From JAGYLJ01 sp034661035 (GTDB lineage: Bacteria > Patescibacteriota > Minisyncoccia > Phycocordibacterales > UBA12079), in NCBI GenBank assembly GCA_034661035.1, contig JAYEKM010000005.1, forward strand, positions 1-19,827: DNA of 19,827 nucleotides, read 5' to 3'. Numbering within the stretch: position 1 is the first letter of the stretch; each line of letters starts with the position of its first letter. This document shows, in pieces, positions 1 through 6,831 of this stretch. A program made the translations under genes and the position numbers. Below the pieces are notes generated by a model that was not told where the DNA came from, did no database searches, and saw nothing but the letters and a program-made list of their open reading frames with translations.

Positions 1-651
1 TTTGAATTAAAACAAAAGAAAAATAAATTTATAGAAGAAGCTTATAAAGATTCAATGAAAGAATTGAATGTTTTCTATGAAATAAATTGGGTAAGAAATA
101 TGCCTAAAGTTTTTATTTTGAAAAGTCGACAGGAGATTAATGCTATCAGAGCAGAAAAAACAAGAGATTGGGTAACAGGATGGGTTGATGGTTTTAATAC
201 TCTATATGTTTTAGACATTGTAAAAATTAAAACAGAAAGTTCACATAAAAAAGGTTATTCTAAAAAAGAATATGTGGCTTTAATAAAACATGAATTAAGT
301 CATTTATTTTCAAATGTTTTAGTGAGAAGTGGTTATCAGCCGACTTGGCTATGGGAAGGAACTGCTACCTACACAGCAGGACAGGATGAATTCAAAGTTA
401 AACCAGAAAAATTTGGTCAATTTTTATATTTTTATGAGCAACATGTTAAAGGTAAACAGACAGTTTATTATGAGTCAGGTTTTTTTGTTGGAATGTTAGT
501 TGAAAAATTTGGTAAGAAAAAGTTTTTAAATTTCTTAAAATCTCTACAAAAAATTAAAAATCGAAAAGAATTTGATGCTCTTTTTTTAAAAACATATAAA
601 TTCAAACTAAGTTATCAAGAGATAAATAGAATTTATAAAAATAAGTTATAG
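1..651 (+). CDS. Putative zinc metallopeptidase (HExxH, gluzincin-like), 5' end outside window
   Basis: The reading frame is open from base 1 through the first ATG at 55, so the gene probably starts before the window. Counting from that ATG, residues 79-83 are HELSH, the HExxH zinc-binding and catalytic motif. They are followed 18 residues later by Glu101 in WLWEGTATY, the arrangement of gluzincin peptidases, in which this Glu is the third zinc ligand. The rest is Lys-rich with no signal peptide or membrane segment visible in this part. No Shine-Dalgarno site precedes the ATG at 55, which also favours an upstream start. The substrate cannot be told. The metallopeptidase fold is well supported by the motif; the exact family is not. 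Confidence 0.75.
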   Translation, partial: FELKQKKNKFIEEAYKDSMKELNVFYEINWVRNMPKVFILKSRQEINAIRAEKTRDWVTGWVDGFNTLYVLDIVKIKTESSHKKGYSKKEYVALIKHELSHLFSNVLVRSGYQPTWLWEGTATYTAGQDEFKVKPEKFGQFLYFYEQHVKGKQTVYYESGFFVGMLVEKFGKKKFLNFLKSLQKIKNRKEFDALFLKTYKFKLSYQEINRIYKNKL

Positions 652-689
652 AGGTTCGAACATGGGGAAAAGTCTCGTGAGGGGGATAA

Positions 690-719
690 AAAAATATCGC
701 TCTGCTAAGCGATATTTTT
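690..719 (-). terminator. Hairpin terminator of tRNA-Asn (possibly bidirectional)
   Basis: A perfect 12-bp stem (690-701 with 708-719) surrounds a 6-nt loop. Read on the minus strand it lies directly after the tRNA 3' end and runs into a T tract, giving a good intrinsic terminator. On the plus strand it could also end the metallopeptidase transcript. Confidence 0.8.
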
Positions 720-721
720 GG

Positions 722-797
722 TGGCTCCGGCGGCAGGACTCGAACCTGCGACAAATTGATTAACAGTCAACTGCTCTACCAACTGAGCTACGCCGGA
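722..797 (-). tRNA. tRNA-Asn (anticodon GTT)
   Basis: On the minus strand the sequence folds as a complete 76-nt cloverleaf. The acceptor stem TCCGGCG pairs with CGCCGGA, the D-arm contains AGCTCAGTTGGTAGAGC, the anticodon loop is CTGTTAA with anticodon GTT, and the T-arm contains GGTTCGAGTCC. The 3' CCA is encoded. It decodes AAC and AAU. A hairpin terminator follows at 690-719. A degenerate copy of its 5' portion lies just upstream at 845-910. Confidence 0.97.
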
Positions 798-844
798 ATA
801 TTTATTTTTTACAAACCGTGAAGCTTGGGTAGGTATAATTAGAA

Positions 845-910
845 TACTCTACCAATCCCGACGCTGCGGTCGGGATTCCGACCATAGCGTCGGAGCTGAG
901 CTACACCGGA
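845..910 (-). pseudogene. tRNA 5'-half relic split in the D-loop by a 40-nt palindromic insert
   Basis: On the minus strand, 910-896 reads TCCGGTGTAGCTCAG and 855-846 continues TTGGTAGAGT. Joined, they match the first 26 nt of the neighbouring tRNA-Asn at about 24 positions. Between them, at 856-895, are 40 extra bases made of two GC-rich hairpins. No anticodon arm, T-arm or acceptor 3' strand can be recognised afterwards, so this is a dead fragment rather than a functional gene. Its closeness to tRNA-Asn suggests a partial duplication. Confidence 0.7.
856..894. repeat. REP-like double palindrome inside the tRNA relic
   Basis: Two adjacent hairpins lie here. TCCCGAC/GTCGGGA (856-862 with 869-875) is a perfect 7-bp stem with a 6-nt loop. 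TCCGAC/GTCGGA (877-882 with 889-894) is a 6-bp stem, also with a 6-nt loop. Their high GC content contrasts with the AT-rich surroundings, as expected of a mobile or exchangeable palindromic unit. Confidence 0.75.
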
Positions 911-977
911 ATACATAGTTCTTTCTCTTTTTATCTTAGAACTTATCGTATTTTACACAAAATTAGGGCAGAAGTAA

Positions 978-1026
978 ATCCCGTTAGAAACAAGAAGATA
1001 AAGACTTCTGTGATTTCTAACGGGAT
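978..1026. repeat. Palindromic element, copy d of the AYCCYGTTARAW family
   Basis: The perfect 13-bp terminal inverted repeats ATCCCGTTAGAAA (978-990) and TTTCTAACGGGAT (1014-1026) enclose a small inner hairpin, AGAAG/CTTCT (993-997 with 1005-1009). This is the shortest copy of the family and lies upstream of the PEBP-family gene. Confidence 0.8.
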
Positions 1027-1071
1027 AAATATCAAATCTATATATTTTCAATCTTGCAAAATCCTGTTTTG

Positions 1072-1080
1072 TGATATAAT
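1072..1080 (+). promoter_or_regulatory. Extended -10 promoter giving a probable leaderless mRNA
   Basis: TGATATAAT is an extended -10 box (TGnTATAAT). Its last base is 6 nt before the ATG at 1087, which places the predicted transcription start on the start codon itself. No Shine-Dalgarno sequence is present, as expected for a leaderless message. Confidence 0.7.
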
Positions 1081-1086
1081 TGGTGT

Positions 1087-1770
1087 ATGAAAAAATATGT
1101 AATTATTGCAGTAGTCGTTGTAGTTTTGTTGGCGACATTCTTTATTATTTTAAATAAGAAAGAGCAAACAAGTTATTTTGTTTCTCCTGAGGGGGGATTA
1201 GAAGAAAAAGGTTCTGAAGATTATAAAATAACAGATGATGCTATTTCTATAAAATTAGCTCCTAATAATGTTCCTGTCGGGGCAACTGATATAGGCACGA
1301 ATCAAAAAGAAATGAATTTAGGTCTTAGTAGTCCTGTTTTCCTAGATCAAACAAATATTTCTGCAAAATACACCTGTGATGGAGATAATATAAATCCTCC
1401 TCTCCAGATATCAGGAGTAGGTGAACAAGCAAAATCGTTAGTTCTTATTATGGATGATCCAGATGCTCTGACAGAAGTTTGGAACCATTGGATTAAATTT
1501 AATATACCAGTTACAACTCAAGAAATTATTGAAGGAGGGGAACCAGAAGGAATTTCAGGTGAGGGAACTGGGGGTAACCTAGAGTACTCAGGTCCTTGTC
1601 CTTCTGAAGCAGAACACAGTTATGTTTTTAGATTATATTCACTTGATACTGAGTTGGCTCTACCGGAAGGAAGTTCTAGAGAAGAAGTCGAAAAAGAAAT
1701 GGAAGGTCATATTTTACAGACAGCTGAGTTAGTCGGAAAATATGAAAGGGAAATAGTAGAAAGTCCGTAA
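1087..1770 (+). CDS. Membrane-anchored PEBP family protein (YbhB/YbcL-like)
   Basis: The 227-aa protein has an N-terminal hydrophobic anchor (about residues 4-23) and a polar linker. A phosphatidylethanolamine-binding-protein domain starts near residue 80. Visible PEBP signatures are the DDPDA ligand-pocket loop, the NHWIKFNIP strand (compare HW..nIP in the family) and the SGPCPSEAEHSYVFRLYSLD segment. Bacterial homologues are small ligand-binding proteins, some of which affect kinases, but their exact function is unclear. Here the anchor suggests an extracytoplasmic domain. The ATG lies directly behind an extended -10 box, so the mRNA is probably leaderless. The last codons overlap the start of a dispersed repeat (1761-1860). 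Confidence 0.9.
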   Translation: MKKYVIIAVVVVVLLATFFIILNKKEQTSYFVSPEGGLEEKGSEDYKITDDAISIKLAPNNVPVGATDIGTNQKEMNLGLSSPVFLDQTNISAKYTCDGDNINPPLQISGVGEQAKSLVLIMDDPDALTEVWNHWIKFNIPVTTQEIIEGGEPEGISGEGTGGNLEYSGPCPSEAEHSYVFRLYSLDTELALPEGSSREEVEKEMEGHILQTAELVGKYEREIVESP

Positions 1771-1860
1771 AGTCCATAAAGTTTGTAAAGTAAAAAATTT
1801 GCTCCGCAAATTTTTCTTAACTTTCAACTTTTGACATTAAAAACTTTTGACTAATCTATT
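1761..1860. repeat. Intergenic repeat family B, copy 1
   Basis: This segment resembles 10417-10525. Both copies contain AAAGTCCATAAAGT, then a hairpin built on AAAAATTTGC (here paired with GCAAATTTTT, 1793-1802 with 1806-1815), then ACTTTTGACATTA and GACTAAT, and both end at a start codon. The left part contributes the final codons of the PEBP gene. The outer parts are imperfect inverted repeats (AAAGTC against GACTTT motifs). Confidence 0.7.
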
Positions 1861-2088
1861 ATGTATATAAAAGTAAGAGCTTTTCCTAAATCAAAACACG
1901 AGGATTTAAAGGAAGTAAAGGAAGGTAAGTTTGAAATCAGAGTTAAAGAAAAGGCTGAGAGAAATTTAGCCAACCAAAGAATTATCGAGATGTTGGCCCA
2001 ATATTTTAAGGTGGGAGAAGATGACATTAAAATTATAAACGGTCATCATCACCCAAGCAAATTAATTAGTATTAATAACATTAATTAA
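1861..2088 (+). CDS. DUF167 / YggU family protein
   Basis: This 75-aa protein has the DUF167 pattern throughout: an N-terminal IKVRAFPKSKHE strand (the usual V.V.P.A motif), a central FEIRVKEKAERNLANQRIIEMLA corresponding to the family's l.v.V.a.P..GkAN..li.lLA, and a C-terminal INGHHHPSKLISI (the family's G..s..K.v.i). The usual P.(D/E)GKAN is degenerate here (ERNLAN). The family's function is unknown. The stop codon is only 5 nt from the next start, so it is probably co-transcribed and translationally coupled with the hibernation factor. Confidence 0.88.
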   Translation: MYIKVRAFPKSKHEDLKEVKEGKFEIRVKEKAERNLANQRIIEMLAQYFKVGEDDIKIINGHHHPSKLISINNIN

Positions 2089-2093
2089 AAAAC

Positions 2094-2471
2094 ATGAAGA
2101 ATATAAAAATAAATGCAATTGGGGTTGAATTAGATGAAAAAATTGAGGATTACTTGATGAAAAAATTAGAGAGTTTAAGAAAATTTATTGATTTTAACAA
2201 TGACGAGGTAGTGACTGATATTAGATTGAGTAAATCAACAAAAAGTCGTCGGTCAGGGAATTTATACAGAGCTGAAATAAGTATCATAACGGCTGGAAAG
2301 AAGTATGGAGCCAAGGGAGAGAAAGATGAATTATATGCAGCTATTGATGATATGAAAGACGTCATTTCTAGAAAAATCTCTTCGTATAAAGGGAGAAAAC
2401 AAAATCTCTTTAAAAAAGGAGGGATGAAAATTAAAAAAATGTTAAGAAGAGATATTCACCCTGTCAAATAA
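2094..2471 (+). CDS. Ribosome hibernation promoting factor, short HPF/YfiA type
   Basis: The 125-aa protein matches the S30AE/HPF family: an N-terminal strand (IKINAIGVELDEKIEDYL), a middle part with YRAEISIITAGKKYGAKGE, and the diagnostic LYAAIDDMKDVISRKISSYK helix. The C-terminus is basic. HPF binds the 30S decoding centre and keeps ribosomes inactive in starved cells. The length fits the short form without the dimerisation domain of long HPF. It follows the DUF167 gene by 5 nt. Its last codons and stop overlap the left terminal repeat of palindromic element a (2458-2595). Confidence 0.9.
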   Translation: MKNIKINAIGVELDEKIEDYLMKKLESLRKFIDFNNDEVVTDIRLSKSTKSRRSGNLYRAEISIITAGKKYGAKGEKDELYAAIDDMKDVISRKISSYKGRKQNLFKKGGMKIKKMLRRDIHPVK

Positions 2472-2595
2472 CTTTGTTTTTTCAAAACAAAGTCAAGATT
2501 TGACAAAGTGTATAAATGAAAATAAAATAAACAGAAAAACATTATTAGATATAAGATTATTGATTAGACAAAAGTTAAATCTTATTTAACAGGAT
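2458..2595. repeat. Palindromic element, copy a of the AYCCYGTTARAW family
   Basis: The outer arms are ACCCTGTCAAAT (2458-2469) and ATTTAACAGGAT (2584-2595). Inside are a 9-bp hairpin CTTTGTTTT/AAAACAAAG (2472-2480 with 2484-2492) and a second pair of arms, AAGATTTGAC (2495-2504) and GTTAAATCTT (2574-2583), abutting the outer right arm. The right ~30 nt closely match the minus-strand end of copy b (7338-7469), so the two copies are homologous and have the same orientation relative to the downstream gene. Confidence 0.85.
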
Positions 2596-2617
2596 TAATA
2601 ATTAAGTAAATATTAGT

Positions 2618-3226
2618 ATGACAATCGGTAGTAAAATAACAATTTTTTTAGTAATAATTTTAATTATAAGCGGAATAATATATTTTCAATTTATGAATGA
2701 CGAAAAATCAGATGTAGATAAATCCACCTCAAGCTCAAACACAAGTGGAGACATTATTTTAAAAACTAATCTTGGTGATGTTGAATTAGAGTTATTTGCT
2801 GATAAAGCTCCTAAGACTGTTGAGAATTTTAAGAAGTTAGCCCAAGATGGTTTTTATGATGGTGTTAAATTTCACAGAGTTATCAAGGGTTTTATGATTC
2901 AAGGAGGAGATCCTTTGACAAAGGATGACACTAATCCGTTAACTTGGGGAACTGGTGGCCCAGGCTATTCTTTTGAAGATGAAATTTATGAAGGTAATTC
3001 CAACGCAGTTGGATCAATTGCTATGGCTAATGCAGGTCCCAACACAAATGGTAGTCAATTCTTTATAAATGTTGCAGATAATAGCTTCCTGGATCAAAAA
3101 CACACCGTCTTTGGTAAAGTTGTAAATGGAATGGATATAGTTATACAAATAGAAAATGTAGCGATAGGTGAGAGAGATGTTCCTGTTGAACCGGTAATTA
3201 TCGAAAGCGTTACTTTAGTAAATTAG
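2618..3226 (+). CDS. Membrane-anchored cyclophilin-type peptidyl-prolyl cis-trans isomerase
   Basis: The 202-aa protein has an N-terminal membrane anchor (about residues 7-25), a Ser/Thr-rich linker, and a cyclophilin domain from about residue 44. Key motifs are FHRVIKGFMIQGGD (with the catalytic Arg), GPNTNGSQFFI, and LDQKHTVFGKV, the bacterial version with His where human cyclophilin A has Trp. The enzyme speeds proline isomerisation; here it probably acts on proteins at or outside the cytoplasmic membrane. The ATG lies 22 nt behind the right end of palindromic element a and has no Shine-Dalgarno site. Its 3' end overlaps convergent fmt by 17 nt. Confidence 0.95.
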   Translation: MTIGSKITIFLVIILIISGIIYFQFMNDEKSDVDKSTSSSNTSGDIILKTNLGDVELELFADKAPKTVENFKKLAQDGFYDGVKFHRVIKGFMIQGGDPLTKDDTNPLTWGTGGPGYSFEDEIYEGNSNAVGSIAMANAGPNTNGSQFFINVADNSFLDQKHTVFGKVVNGMDIVIQIENVAIGERDVPVEPVIIESVTLVN

Positions 3227-4067
3227 AATAATCAATTTCTTTACCCCCTTCAGGAATAACCCTGTCTATAATAAGCTCATCGTTTTTAAGGTGGGCTTTT
3301 TTGATAATAATTCTTTTATTATTTAAAAAGAAATGAGCTTTAGGCCATACGTTAAAAGCTTGGATTTTTTTGAAGTTTAACTCAGCTCGGTCACTCAAAT
3401 TTATTAAACCGTCAGTGGAAGCTAATTTTTTGATATAAGTGGCTTGATTGTGATTTTGTTCTTGAGCTAATATTTCCTTATTAGACCACTGGGGAATAGT
3501 TTTATTTAATAATCGCCCTCCTAAGATAGCTAATTGTTTTTCTAGCTCACTTTTGGTTGGTAATTCTGAAATTGAATTTCGGTAAAGTTGAAATTTTTCT
3601 TGAGCAATAATTGGTCCGTGATCCATTTTTTCGTCCAACAAGATAATAGAGACTCCTGTTTCTTGCTCATCTCCTAGAATAGCACTATGAATAGGAGTGG
3701 CTCCTCTTAGTTTAGGTAATAAAGAAGGATGGATATTGATAGTTTTATGTTTAGGTAAATCTAAAATAGATTGAGGAATAATCCCTCCATAGGCAGCCAC
3801 AATAAATAAATCCCAAGTTGATTTACTAAGTTCTTTTACAAAATGGTTATCTAATTTTTCGGGTTGTTGTGTTTCAATATTGTTCTCATCAGCCCATATT
3901 TTTACTGGAGGAGGAGTGAGTTTTAGTTTTCTACCTGCTGGTTTATCAGGGTTGGTTATTATCAGGTCAGGTAAAAGCTCGGATTCTAATTGTGTTAAAA
4001 CATTCACAGCAAACTGGGATGTTCCAAAGAAAGCAATTTTTAATTTTTTACTTATGTTCTTTGCCAT
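3210..4067 (-). CDS. fmt: Methionyl-tRNA formyltransferase
   Basis: This 285-aa enzyme transfers a formyl group from 10-formyl-THF to Met-tRNAi, the initiator charge. The formyltransferase domain is clear: KIAFFGTSQFAV at the N-terminus, NPDKPAGRKLKLTPPPVK, the catalytic Asn and His in INIHPSLLPKLRGATPIHSA, and the catalytic Asp in LLDEKMDHGPII. The C-terminal tRNA-binding OB domain is present but short; the usual total is about 310 aa. The reverse reaction partner def is at 6832-7335. A TATAAT box 7 nt upstream of the ATG suggests a leaderless transcript. Confidence 0.96.
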   Translation of the reverse strand: MAKNISKKLKIAFFGTSQFAVNVLTQLESELLPDLIITNPDKPAGRKLKLTPPPVKIWADENNIETQQPEKLDNHFVKELSKSTWDLFIVAAYGGIIPQSILDLPKHKTINIHPSLLPKLRGATPIHSAILGDEQETGVSIILLDEKMDHGPIIAQEKFQLYRNSISELPTKSELEKQLAILGGRLLNKTIPQWSNKEILAQEQNHNQATYIKKLASTDGLINLSDRAELNFKKIQAFNVWPKAHFFLNNKRIIIKKAHLKNDELIIDRVIPEGGKEIDYSNLLK

Positions 4068-4074
4068 ATATGTT

Positions 4075-4080
4075 ATTATA
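4075..4080 (-). promoter_or_regulatory. -10 box of fmt (probable leaderless start)
   Basis: On the minus strand, TATAAT ends 7 nt before the fmt ATG, placing the transcription start at or next to the start codon. The -10 lies inside a small palindrome (TATGTTA/TAACATA). No clear -35 box was found. Confidence 0.5.
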
Positions 4081-4122
4081 TTAACATATTTATAAATAGT
4101 ATTTAATTAATAAGCTTGCGAT

Positions 4123-4899
4123 ATGAGGTTATCAGAAAATAAACGTTTTTTAGTTGTAATTATTCTAATTAGTACATTTTCAGTTTTGACAAGTGTTAAC
4201 GCTGAAGGACGAGAGAATATCGTCAAATTCGATAGGGTTTTTACTGATATTGATAAAGAAAAATGTAAAGAGGGAGAATATTATTGGATGGGAATTGGTA
4301 AAGGTGAATGTCGGTCTGCTTGCAAACCACAATACGATTACAAAAATGGAAGTTGTCATCATAAGTGTAAAGGGATGAGTGAGGATTATTATTGGGATTC
4401 TCAAACAGGAAAGTGTCTGAGTATCTGTGTTACTCAACCACAAGCAGAATTTTGTAATAATAAAAAAGAATTTACAAAATCAGGTCAATCAACTGGTTCA
4501 TATTGGGGAAAGGTAACCTCTTTTTTTAAAGAAAATAGTTTAGTAAGAATGTTTAAGAATAGAGGGGTTCTTAAAGGTACGGTTAAATCTGTTGAGGGGA
4601 AAGTTCTTGTTGAAAGAGGAATTGATACAACAACCGTAAAAGTGGGAGATTCTTTTGCTCCTGGCGATACTGTTTTTGTAGATGAGGGTGGAAAATTGGT
4701 TATTGTCCTTGAAGGAGGAAGGGAAATTACTATCACGAAAAAAACAAAGTTCAGGATTCCTGTATCGGAAAAAATTCAGGCGGCAACATCTAAAGTAACT
4801 GTATTTTTTGGAGGGATACATACAAAAATGATGGGGTGGTTTAACAAAGAAAAATTTGAAATAAAAAGAGATACTGCCAGCCCAGGAGTGAGGGGTTAA
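4123..4899 (+). CDS. Secreted Cys-rich protein with FecR-like domain
   Basis: The 258-aa protein has a signal peptide (hydrophobic residues about 8-26, probable cleavage after VNA). A short region with eight Cys spans about residues 43-110 (CKEG, GECRSAC, GSCHHKC, GKCLSIC, EFC) and could form four disulfides. A FecR-like segment runs from about residue 150 to the end: GTVKSVEGKVLVERG, VKVGDSFAPGDTVFVDEGG, IVLEGGREITI, and a C-terminal RDTASPGVRG that resembles the T.tavaGvRG ending of FecR domains. FecR domains occur in envelope-sensing and polysaccharide-binding proteins; the role here is unknown. It is divergent from fmt and convergent with gpsA. Confidence 0.72.
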   Translation: MRLSENKRFLVVIILISTFSVLTSVNAEGRENIVKFDRVFTDIDKEKCKEGEYYWMGIGKGECRSACKPQYDYKNGSCHHKCKGMSEDYYWDSQTGKCLSICVTQPQAEFCNNKKEFTKSGQSTGSYWGKVTSFFKENSLVRMFKNRGVLKGTVKSVEGKVLVERGIDTTTVKVGDSFAPGDTVFVDEGGKLVIVLEGGREITITKKTKFRIPVSEKIQAATSKVTVFFGGIHTKMMGWFNKEKFEIKRDTASPGVRG

Positions 4900-4906
4900 A
4901 TATTTT

Positions 4907-5959
4907 TCATATTCCCAGCTTCTTTCTGTCTTTATTCATCATCTTGTCGTAAGTTTCCAAAGGATCTGCATTTTCATAAACTATTTGATAAATAAGTTCA
5001 ATAGAAGGCGTCTCGATTTGATTTTCTTGGGCTATCTCATAAGCTGCTTTGACAGTATAATAACCCTCAACGGTTTTATGTTCCTTTTCCATCTCATCTA
5101 TAATTTCTAGAGGAGTTTTACTGTCTGTGCAAAGCCTTTTTCCAAATTCTCTATTTCTGGTATCTCCAAAAGAAGACAACATTATATCTCCCCAGAAAGA
5201 AGCTGAGCCGGGCAAAAAGGTTGTGTCAGAAGCTCCCATTTTCTTTGCAATTTTATACACATCAAAAGCAGCTCTGGTGATAAAAGAAGCTTTGGTGCCT
5301 ACAGAAAAACCCAAACCTTCACAAATACCAGCTCCAATAGAAATAAAGTTTTTTAAAGCCCCTGCGATTTCAACAGACAGAACATCGTTATTGGTATAAA
5401 TACGCAGGGTTTTGCTGTGAAATAAGTTAGCCACTTCTTCTGTACAGAGATTGTTCTGACAAGCTATCTCAGCTACTAGAGGAGCCTTGTTGATTATATC
5501 AGTAGCAATGGTCCCTCCAGAGAAAACAGCGATTGGGTTGTTAAAACCACTGTCTTTAATATTTTTTTTAACAATAACACTAAGTAATTCATGGGTTTTG
5601 TTATCAATACCTTTTGAGATAATGACGAAGGTCATGTCTTTATTAATCATTGCTTTAATATCGCTTAAGGCTTCGCTGATATTTTGAGCACTGATTCCAA
5701 TAATAACAATATCAGAATCTTTTATAAGATCCCCTTTGTTCTGACAACCTTGAAGTTTTTCGTTAAATTTATGCTCCTGAAAATGGTAAGGGTGTACTCG
5801 ATTAGTTTGAAAATTATTAAAGATGTTTTCGTCGATGTCCCAGAAAAAGAAATTATAAGAATCATCTTCTGCAAATTTTTCTGTTAAGTAGTGGGCAACT
5901 GCACAATTAAAGGTCCCAAATCCTAAGAAAGATATTTTTTTTGTAGTTTGTTTATCCAT
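4907..5959 (-). CDS. gpsA: NAD(P)-dependent glycerol-3-phosphate dehydrogenase
   Basis: The enzyme makes sn-glycerol-3-phosphate, the phospholipid backbone precursor, from dihydroxyacetone phosphate. Signatures are the N-terminal Rossmann motif ISFLGFGTFNCAVA, SKGIDNKTHE, FSGGTIATDI, the catalytic-lysine helix VEIAGALKNFISIGAGI, and TFLPGSASFWGDI followed by GDTRNREFG. The usual third Gly of GxGxxG is Asn here. An in-frame ATG at 5989 exists but overlaps a TATAAT box (5988-5993), so the ATG at 5959 (MDKQTTKK, 350 aa, about 22-nt leader) is preferred. It is first in a run of minus-strand genes and convergent with the FecR-like gene. Confidence 0.9.
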   Translation of the reverse strand: MDKQTTKKISFLGFGTFNCAVAHYLTEKFAEDDSYNFFFWDIDENIFNNFQTNRVHPYHFQEHKFNEKLQGCQNKGDLIKDSDIVIIGISAQNISEALSDIKAMINKDMTFVIISKGIDNKTHELLSVIVKKNIKDSGFNNPIAVFSGGTIATDIINKAPLVAEIACQNNLCTEEVANLFHSKTLRIYTNNDVLSVEIAGALKNFISIGAGICEGLGFSVGTKASFITRAAFDVYKIAKKMGASDTTFLPGSASFWGDIMLSSFGDTRNREFGKRLCTDSKTPLEIIDEMEKEHKTVEGYYTVKAAYEIAQENQIETPSIELIYQIVYENADPLETYDKMMNKDRKKLGI

Positions 5960-5987
5960 ATTTATACACTTAATATTAATTAATAAC

Positions 5988-5993
5988 ATTATA
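5988..5993 (-). promoter_or_regulatory. -10 box of gpsA
   Basis: TATAAT on the minus strand is preceded directly by TG. The predicted start lies near 5981, giving a leader of about 22 nt to the chosen ATG at 5959. No convincing -35 box is visible. Confidence 0.45.
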
Positions 5994-6014
5994 CATCTTT
6001 AACTATAAAGTTAA

Positions 6015-6049
6015 ACACAAAAAACCGGCACCACATAGTGATACCGGTT
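6015..6049 (-). terminator. Intrinsic terminator of the PAS gene
   Basis: On the minus strand, AACCGGTATCAC and GTGGTGCCGGTT form a 12-bp stem, including two G-T pairs, around a 3-nt loop (6023-6049). It is followed by TTTTTT. It lies about 15 nt past the stop of the PAS protein gene. Confidence 0.85.
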
Positions 6050-6063
6050 AGTGTTAGGAGAGT

Positions 6064-6693
6064 TTATCCTTCGGGGTACATCTTATCGTATATCTCTGGA
6101 TAAAGTTTTTTAGAACAAGGTTTACACATCCCGTGTGAGAAGTTGATAGGATAGTTTCGGCTTATGTAAGCTTCCACTTGTTCCCATTTATCGTCTTCTC
6201 CCCGTATTTTTTTACAGGAGGCACAGATAGGAATAATTTCTTTCAATCCCTTTATTTTCTGTGCAATTCCTTCCAACTGCTCGATTTTTCTCTTTTGATT
6301 TAACAGCTGGTTTTCTACGTCATCAATATCATGACTGATACCAATGATTTTGGTAGAGACACCTTTTTCATTTCTAGAGACTGAAATTTCTACAGAGAAC
6401 CATCTTGTACTTCCATCCTTACAAAAGTGTTCTAGTTTTAAGAATTGATGGTCTTTTTCTGTTGTTTTCCTCTCTAAATCATTTTCAAGTTTTTTAACAA
6501 CAACTTGAAAAGATTCTTTTGTAAGAATTTCTTCTAGAGGTTGTTTCATTGCTTCTTCGACTGTGTAACCGCGAAGCTTTTCTACAGAAGGACTAACGTA
6601 AACCCAATTAAATTCTGGGAGCTTTATTTCCCAAAAAATTTGGCTATTTAATCTTTCTACAAAATCTCTAAAATCTACAATAGGATCTTTCAT
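6064..6693 (-). CDS. PAS-domain protein with C-terminal Cys-pair module
   Basis: The protein is 209 aa from the chosen start. An ATG at 6714 is also in frame, but the ATG at 6693 (MKDPIVDF) is preceded by AAGGAGG at ideal spacing and is preferred. Residues about 10-130 form a PAS domain (WVYVSPSVEKLRGYTVEEA, then LEHFCKDGSTRWFSVEIS, then IIGISHDID). A short coiled coil with a Gln- and Lys-rich stretch follows. The last 60 residues match a tail common in bacterial PAS and GGDEF signalling proteins: IIPICASCKKIRGEDDKW and FSHGMCKPCSKKLYPE, with two CxxC pairs that could bind metal. There is no kinase or output domain, so it is probably an adaptor or sensor. A full promoter and terminator make it a single-gene unit. 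Confidence 0.85.
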   Translation of the reverse strand: MKDPIVDFRDFVERLNSQIFWEIKLPEFNWVYVSPSVEKLRGYTVEEAMKQPLEEILTKESFQVVVKKLENDLERKTTEKDHQFLKLEHFCKDGSTRWFSVEISVSRNEKGVSTKIIGISHDIDDVENQLLNQKRKIEQLEGIAQKIKGLKEIIPICASCKKIRGEDDKWEQVEAYISRNYPINFSHGMCKPCSKKLYPEIYDKMYPEG

Positions 6694-6785
6694 TTTTCCT
6701 CCTTGCCCGTCCACCTAGGGTGGATTAGAGCTTTTAAGTTAAAAAAGAACAAATATTTTTAAAAAATAAGTTAACTCTATTGTTA

Positions 6786-6814
6786 ATAGTAATACATTTT
6801 TATATATCTGTCAA
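6786..6814 (-). promoter_or_regulatory. Sigma70-type promoter of the PAS gene
   Basis: On the minus strand, TTGACA (6814-6809), a 17-nt spacer and TACTAT (6791-6786) form a near-consensus promoter. The predicted start near 6779 gives a leader of about 86 nt, which contains the small palindrome CCACCTAGGGTGG (6711-6723) just before the Shine-Dalgarno site. Confidence 0.7.
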
Positions 6815-6831
6815 TATCAGAGGATTTTGAT

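Noticed and set aside
652..688. GGTTCGAAC as a T-arm of a second tRNA
   Set aside because: No matching acceptor, anticodon or D-arm can be found on either strand around it.
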